Assembly: GCA_044336205.1 (NCBI GenBank)
Contig: CP172318.1
Coordinates: 1-64,000, forward strand
Length of the DNA: 64,000 nucleotides
Source of the DNA: Ruoffia sp044336205
GTDB taxonomy: Bacteria; Bacillota; Bacilli; Lactobacillales; Aerococcaceae
Direction of reading: 5' to 3'
Of this stretch, positions 60,418 through 64,000 are shown piece after piece (within the stretch, counting starts at the first letter, position 1; each line of letters begins with the position of its first letter). The notes below the pieces were generated by a model. That model saw nothing but the letters and a program-made list of their open reading frames with translations. It had not been told where the DNA came from and searched no databases. Made by a program: the position numbers and the translations under genes.

Positions 60418-61257
60418 ATGAACGAAAATATTGTAAAAAAAATAAAAAATAAAAAAGGTTTTTTGATAATGTCTCACCGAGGATTTTGGGGTGGGAATGT
60501 GATTCAAAACACACGCCAAGCAGCGCTTGTTGCGGTTAAAGCAGGTGCAGATATTGTTGAAGTTGATATTTGTCGGTCATCAGATGGGGTATATTATTTA
60601 TTCCATAAGCATGCTGTTCGGATGTTGTTAAACGTCGATAAAGAATTTGAAGAGATGACTTCCAAAGAGATTGATCATCTCACTTTATTGAATTCTAATG
60701 CCTTAGATTCTGGTTACCATGTTGAGAAGTTAGAATCTTTTATCGATTGGTTGCCAATTACTTATATTCTCAATATTGACCGAAGCTGGGATTATTGGGA
60801 TGACCCATATTTTTTCCGAATACTAGAGAAATCTGGGAAGAAGAAGCAATTTATATTGAAGTCCCCAGCTAAAGTAGAATTTTTGGAGAAGTTGAATAAT
60901 GCGAATACTGGTATAGCTTTTATGCCCATTTCTTTTGACCAAGAAGATTTCAATCGAGTAGAAGAATATGAGAATATCGATTTAGTTGGAATTGATATGC
61001 GCATCGATTATTTGAACAATCATCCTTTACTCGAGAGTAAGTGGTTGAATAGGTTGTTGAGTCGCAATATGTTAATCGTTGCTAATTCTGAGCACCTTGG
61101 TAGTGAGTTTCGCATGTTCGATGTCCTAGACGATACCGCAGCGATTGTAGATAGTGAGACCTATGTGTGGGATATTATGCTTAAGTACGGTATTAATGTT
61201 ATTAAGACGGATTGGCCGAATTTTGTGAATGATTACCGAGAACGATTAGTCCTATAA
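60418..61257 (+). CDS. Glycerophosphodiester phosphodiesterase-family protein
   Basis: 279 residues, no signal peptide. The GDPD catalytic pattern is visible: MSHRGFWGGNVIQNTRQAA (HRG...N), GADIVEVDICRSSDGVYYLFHK (E-x-D...D...H) and a late VIKTDWPN strand of the TIM barrel. It would hydrolyse glycerophosphodiesters to glycerol-3-phosphate, though a related phosphodiester is possible. Weak ribosome binding site (AAAGAAAG). Monocistronic between its own promoter and terminator. Confidence 0.87.
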   Translation: MNENIVKKIKNKKGFLIMSHRGFWGGNVIQNTRQAALVAVKAGADIVEVDICRSSDGVYYLFHKHAVRMLLNVDKEFEEMTSKEIDHLTLLNSNALDSGYHVEKLESFIDWLPITYILNIDRSWDYWDDPYFFRILEKSGKKKQFILKSPAKVEFLEKLNNANTGIAFMPISFDQEDFNRVEEYENIDLVGIDMRIDYLNNHPLLESKWLNRLLSRNMLIVANSEHLGSEFRMFDVLDDTAAIVDSETYVWDIMLKYGINVIKTDWPNFVNDYRERLVL

Positions 61258-61268
61258 TAGAGTATATC

Positions 61269-61313
61269 AAAAAGCCGAACTTTGAGGTGATCCTCAAAAG
61301 TTCGGCTTTTTTG
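61269..61313. terminator. Convergent terminator
   Basis: AAAGCCGAACTTTGAGG / CCTCAAAAGTTCGGCTTT with A- and T-runs; serves the GDPD gene and the small minus-strand gene. Confidence 0.9.
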
Positions 61314-61319
61314 CATGAT

Positions 61320-61433
61320 TTAGCGTGTTTTATTCTTTTTAGCGGCTTTAATTATTTTTAATGCACGCTTACGTGTTTTGATGTTAGGACTTTTTAAGTC
61401 ACGGTAAGCTGCGGCTGCATTTGTTTTTGCCAT
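61320..61433 (-). CDS. 37-residue basic protein next to rpsN
   Basis: Opens MAKTNAAAAYRDLKSPN and continues IKTRKRALKIIKAAKKNKTR. Very basic, with a good ribosome binding site (AAAGGATG). I recall very similar short proteins (AYRxLKSPNIKTRKRAL core) annotated as putative metal homeostasis proteins in Lactobacillales. It lies 31 bp after rpsN in the same direction and should share its Zur-type control. It may bind RNA or the ribosome (inference). Confidence 0.75.
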   Translation of the reverse strand: MAKTNAAAAYRDLKSPNIKTRKRALKIIKAAKKNKTR

Positions 61434-61464
61434 TGTAACATCCTTTCTGAATAATGACTTTCAA

Positions 61465-61734
61465 TTACCAAGAAGCCTTATGTACACCTGGAATTTGACC
61501 GAGGTGGGCAAGTCTTCTGAAGTTAACACGAGACATTCCGAACTTATTCATATAAGCTCTCGGACGTCCGTCAATCTTATCGCGGCGACGGAGGCGGTTA
61601 GGATGAGAGTCTATTGGAAGTTTTCTCAGTGCTTCATAATCCCCAGCTGCCTTCAGCTCGTGTCGCAAGTCGGCATATTGTTCGATCAGAGCGACTTGTT
61701 TATTGTATTTTGCAATTTTTGATTTTTTAGCCAA
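61465..61734 (-). CDS. rpsN: 30S ribosomal protein S14, zinc-independent form
   Basis: 89 residues, the longer C- type of S14: MAKKSKIAKYNKQ start and DKIDGRPRAYMNKFGMSRVNFRRLAH core with no CxxC pairs. In Firmicutes this paralogue replaces the zinc-binding 61-residue S14 when zinc is short, and its gene is a classic Zur target. The box upstream fits that. Ribosome binding site AAAGGA. Confidence 0.95.
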   Translation of the reverse strand: MAKKSKIAKYNKQVALIEQYADLRHELKAAGDYEALRKLPIDSHPNRLRRRDKIDGRPRAYMNKFGMSRVNFRRLAHLGQIPGVHKASW

Positions 61735-61793
61735 AAGTTTAATCCTTTCTATTAGTGAGTTTTTCGTAAGTTAATATTATTTACAAAACCTAC

Positions 61794-61815
61794 AAATCGT
61801 AACTATTACTATTTA
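61794..61815 (-). promoter_or_regulatory. Zur-type box upstream of rpsN
   Basis: AAATCGTAAC-TATTAC-TATTTA over 61794-61815 matches the Firmicutes Zur operator (AAATCGTAATnATTACGATTT) with two or three changes. It lies 60 bp before rpsN and is clearly related to the 55700 box. Confidence 0.7.
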
Positions 61816-61869
61816 ACAATAATAACAGCTAGATTAAACATTGTCAATGAATTTGTTAAGGTCTTAGTT

Positions 61870-62966
61870 ACTCATAATATCACGACGTTTGTAGCAAAAA
61901 AATCCATATAAGTTAATAAAAGGGTAGCCTCTACTTGAATCGCTAACAGATTCCATTCAATATCGATGGGAACATGATTATAGACAGATAGGCGTTGCCA
62001 CCAATCAGCTAAGTCGAGTAAGTTACCTAGATAAAGTTGAATGAATACAAATGCAATATAGACCTAAATTCTTCTGATAAAGCGGAGCTAAGTCTATTGA
62101 GAAGGCGATTAATCCTAGTACTAGCCAATTCGCCGACAAGTAAAGAAAGGTGGATTCAATAATAAAATTCATGGCCAAAAGTTCGTCCATCGTCATCGAT
62201 GCAGCGAGATATATACACAAAGTGAAAAGAATTTGAATGACTCTTAAGACTGCTAAACTTATGAGATAATAGTGTAAAAATACGTCAATTCTTGCCAGTG
62301 AGCGGTTACAGAAATGATCAATCTGCTACGTAACTTCCTCTTTCCTTAGGCAGAGTAAGATGCTAATTGCAGGTATGATAGCAAAGATTGGCATCAGCGC
62401 TATAATTAAGTGGGTAAAAATCTTAGTCAAGAAAAAGAATCTAATTCAGGAAGGAATGCTTGAATTAGCGGTACATCGACCAGATAAAGTTAAAGGTCAT
62501 CCATAATGGTACCAAAACTTAAAGTTATAATAAACACTCCGATGGAACAGCTTGTGATTTTGACATTTTCCTGAGTCCAAATAAATTCCGTAAAAGTCTG
62601 TAAAAAAGTTGAAGTATGCGAAGCTCTCGGTCGATCAGGTAGGAGGGCTTGGAACATGTCCCGCCGGTAGTTCAAGACAAAGCCTAAGACCATTAAGATA
62701 AGCCCGCTTCCCACCAATAGATAGACCGGCCACTACTGATTATGCAAGAAACCCTAAGAGCGAACGACCCAATCTAAGGAAGATTGCATAGATAAAGCTT
62801 TGTTTGACACGTCCCCGATCAAACGAAGTAGGTAGGTTAAATCTAAGAAGCTGAGAGCTATAGTCCGGCTTCCACGATTCGTCTCACTTAACTGGCTAGA
62901 AAGTAAGGTCAGGCCAGCAAAGAATAACCCAACAAAGGCATGAAGATACCATAAAGTAAAGAACAT
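61870..62966 (-). pseudogene. Decayed ABC-2-type exporter permease gene
   Basis: Minus-strand fragments in several frames, in family order: SSQLSETNRGSRTIALSFLDLTYLLRLIGDVS, then VLNYRRDMFQALLPDRPRAS, WTQENVKITSC...FIITLSFGTIMDDL, then further hydrophobic segments (MDELLAMNFIIESTF, LVLGLIAFSIDLAPL). These resemble large multidrug ABC exporter permeases with the NRGxRA...YLLR and RRDxGAGLLPDRPG blocks. The N-terminal part is missing and many stops and shifts break the rest. No partner ATPase is seen nearby. Confidence 0.7.
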
Positions 62967-63257
62967 TCAAAACTAAAACTACTATACTCAATAGGTATAA
63001 AGCTAATAAAAATGAAAGCAGCAATCATTAAATTCAAAGAATGAAGACTTCAAATTTAAAGAGCTTTGATTCATTAGTGAATAATCATCTTCATGAATTT
63101 AACTAACTTATGACGAAACTGTGAGTAAAGGCGTAGAAAGATTGAGGATAAGGGATTTTCCCCAGTGTAAGTGTTAAAAAAGCTCAAGTGTGACCTAGCG
63201 TCATCGATGAAGTTAACTGGCAAATAAAGTACAATAAAGAGGTAAGGGGGAGTCTGT
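62967..63257 (+). other. Intergenic stretch before the esterase gene
   Basis: AT-rich. A GGATAAGGGATTTTCCCC segment near 63150 can form a weak hairpin, and a TACAAT box at about 63230 may be the esterase -10. No gene is visible. Confidence 0.4.
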
Positions 63258-64000
63258 GTGAAAGTAACAACAGATATGATACATCCAGATTTACGACAAA
63301 GAGGAAAATGGCTGAGATGGCTTCAACCTAAAGCAAGTTCAGCCTTACTCCAAGGTTTAAGTAAAGTCTCCCAAAAAGTTCTCAAAGGGCGTTATACTGG
63401 TCCTAATCGTTTGAGAGAAGTGTGGATACCGAGAGAAGATGGCACTCAATTAAGACTTTGCGTCTTCTGGCCTCAAGAAAGAAAACAAACTACTATTCCA
63501 ATATTGGCCAAATATTCAAAAAAGAATCAATGGGATGCATCTGAAGAAGGTGTCCCCGGATTGTTATGGTTACACGGCGGTGGTTATGCCCTAGGAGCAC
63601 CAGAACAAGATGTTGGTTATATCGATGACTTTATTCGAACGACAGGATCGGTTGTTGTAGCTGTCGATTATCGTCTATCTGGTGAAGCAGCTTTTCCAGC
63701 GGCCATCGAAGATGCTTACCAGGCATTAAAATGGATGAAAGCTCACGGAAGCGAATATGGGATTCGCTCAGACCAATTGTTTGTGGGTGGAGCCAGTTCA
63801 GGTGGTGGCTTGACAGCTGCTTTGACTTTATTAGCTCGAGACCGAGGAGAGGTTAATATTGCCTTCCAGATGCCTTTATACCCAATGTTAGATCATCGAA
63901 CTTCAACGAATTCAGCCCAAGATAATGATGCACCTGTCTGGACAGCTCAGTATAATGAAGTCGCTTGGCAGATGTATTTGAAAGAGATTGAACGAGAAGG
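63258..64000 (+). CDS. Alpha/beta-hydrolase esterase of the hormone-sensitive lipase type, partial
   Basis: GTG 63258 follows GGGGGAG by six bases. 247 residues are present before the window ends. Oxyanion-hole motif LWLHGGGYALGAPEQD, then VVVAVDYRLSGEAAFPAAIEDAYQALKWM and the nucleophile elbow FVGGASSGGGLTAAL. The catalytic Asp and His lie beyond the window. No signal peptide. It probably hydrolyses short acyl esters in the cytosol. This frame runs off the end but is clearly a gene. Confidence 0.9.
   Translation, partial: MKVTTDMIHPDLRQRGKWLRWLQPKASSALLQGLSKVSQKVLKGRYTGPNRLREVWIPREDGTQLRLCVFWPQERKQTTIPILAKYSKKNQWDASEEGVPGLLWLHGGGYALGAPEQDVGYIDDFIRTTGSVVVAVDYRLSGEAAFPAAIEDAYQALKWMKAHGSEYGIRSDQLFVGGASSGGGLTAALTLLARDRGEVNIAFQMPLYPMLDHRTSTNSAQDNDAPVWTAQYNEVAWQMYLKEIERE

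Overview
The window is low-GC Gram-positive DNA and reads as a Lactobacillales chromosome. The gene block rsmG-parA-parB-DUF951-ychF-DUF1129-guaB, the T-box met operon, the zinc-free rpsN under a Zur-type box and the gene content overall fit an Aerococcaceae-like bacterium (Facklamia, Ruoffia, Aerococcus and relatives). The genus is inference; no rRNA or marker comparison was possible. The parAB block suggests the region lies near the replication origin.

Layout. 1-1760: a complete IS1182-family insertion sequence starting exactly at the window edge. 1801-8530: an unusual oligopeptide ABC transporter, with a substrate-binding protein whose domain order looks circularly permuted, two permeases with long N-terminal extensions, and a divergent gene fusing both ATPases. 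8597-9944: a secreted Cu/Zn-SOD-like protein and a DNA alkyl-cysteine methyltransferase. 10161-16373: rsmG, parA, parB, DUF951, ychF, a DUF1129 membrane protein and guaB. 16699-21540: a three-LysM secreted protein, a two-component system, a PBP5-like protein lacking two of three active-site motifs, and msrA. 22116-27558: speG, an M16C peptidase and a DUF2207 protein. 27704-27882: tRNA-Lys and tRNA-Thr. 28419-33932: bioY with a BirA-like operator, a frameshifted DUF1456 gene, an RluA-type synthase, a secreted protein of unknown function, an NAD(P)-binding protein and brnQ with a 3' frameshift. 34085-41208: two tandem arrays of related 42-43 bp hairpin repeats flanking a split CehA/McbA-type PHP phosphoesterase, pbuX-xpt and an M20 peptidase/DUF3100 operon. 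41328-46874: a BNR-propeller protein, an acetyltransferase and a methionine T-box operon (metA, cystathionine synthase, cystathionine lyase). 46931-52943: lipid kinase, PAP2 phosphatase, acetyltransferase, DUF969-DUF979-pcp, a PH-domain protein and CorA. 53195-58017: tRNA-Leu, PBP4B and a Zur-boxed pair of zinc-binding proteins. 58206-59600: a branched-chain amino acid binding protein behind a leader-peptide attenuator. 59640-64000: gene remnants, a glycerophosphodiesterase with a cre-like site, a zinc-responsive ribosomal protein pair, a decayed ABC-2 exporter gene and the start of an esterase.

Working together. Several regulons can be read from sites. Zinc limitation (boxes at 55700 and 61794) should induce the zinc-binding pair and a zinc-independent S14. 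PurR-type boxes precede guaB and pbuX-xpt. Methionine supply is read by a T-box with an ATG specifier. Branched-chain amino acid supply appears to be read by translation of a 19-codon leader rich in Leu, Ile and Val codons. Biotin is probably read by a BirA operator.

Most notable are (1) the permuted binding protein and its enlarged permeases, (2) the attenuator at 59424-59600, (3) a beta-sandwich module nested in the zinc-binding protein and shared with its ZinT-like partner, (4) the two related hairpin-repeat arrays, (5) the motif-degenerate PBP5-like protein, and (6) the absence of a lipobox cysteine from all the extracytoplasmic binding proteins in the window.
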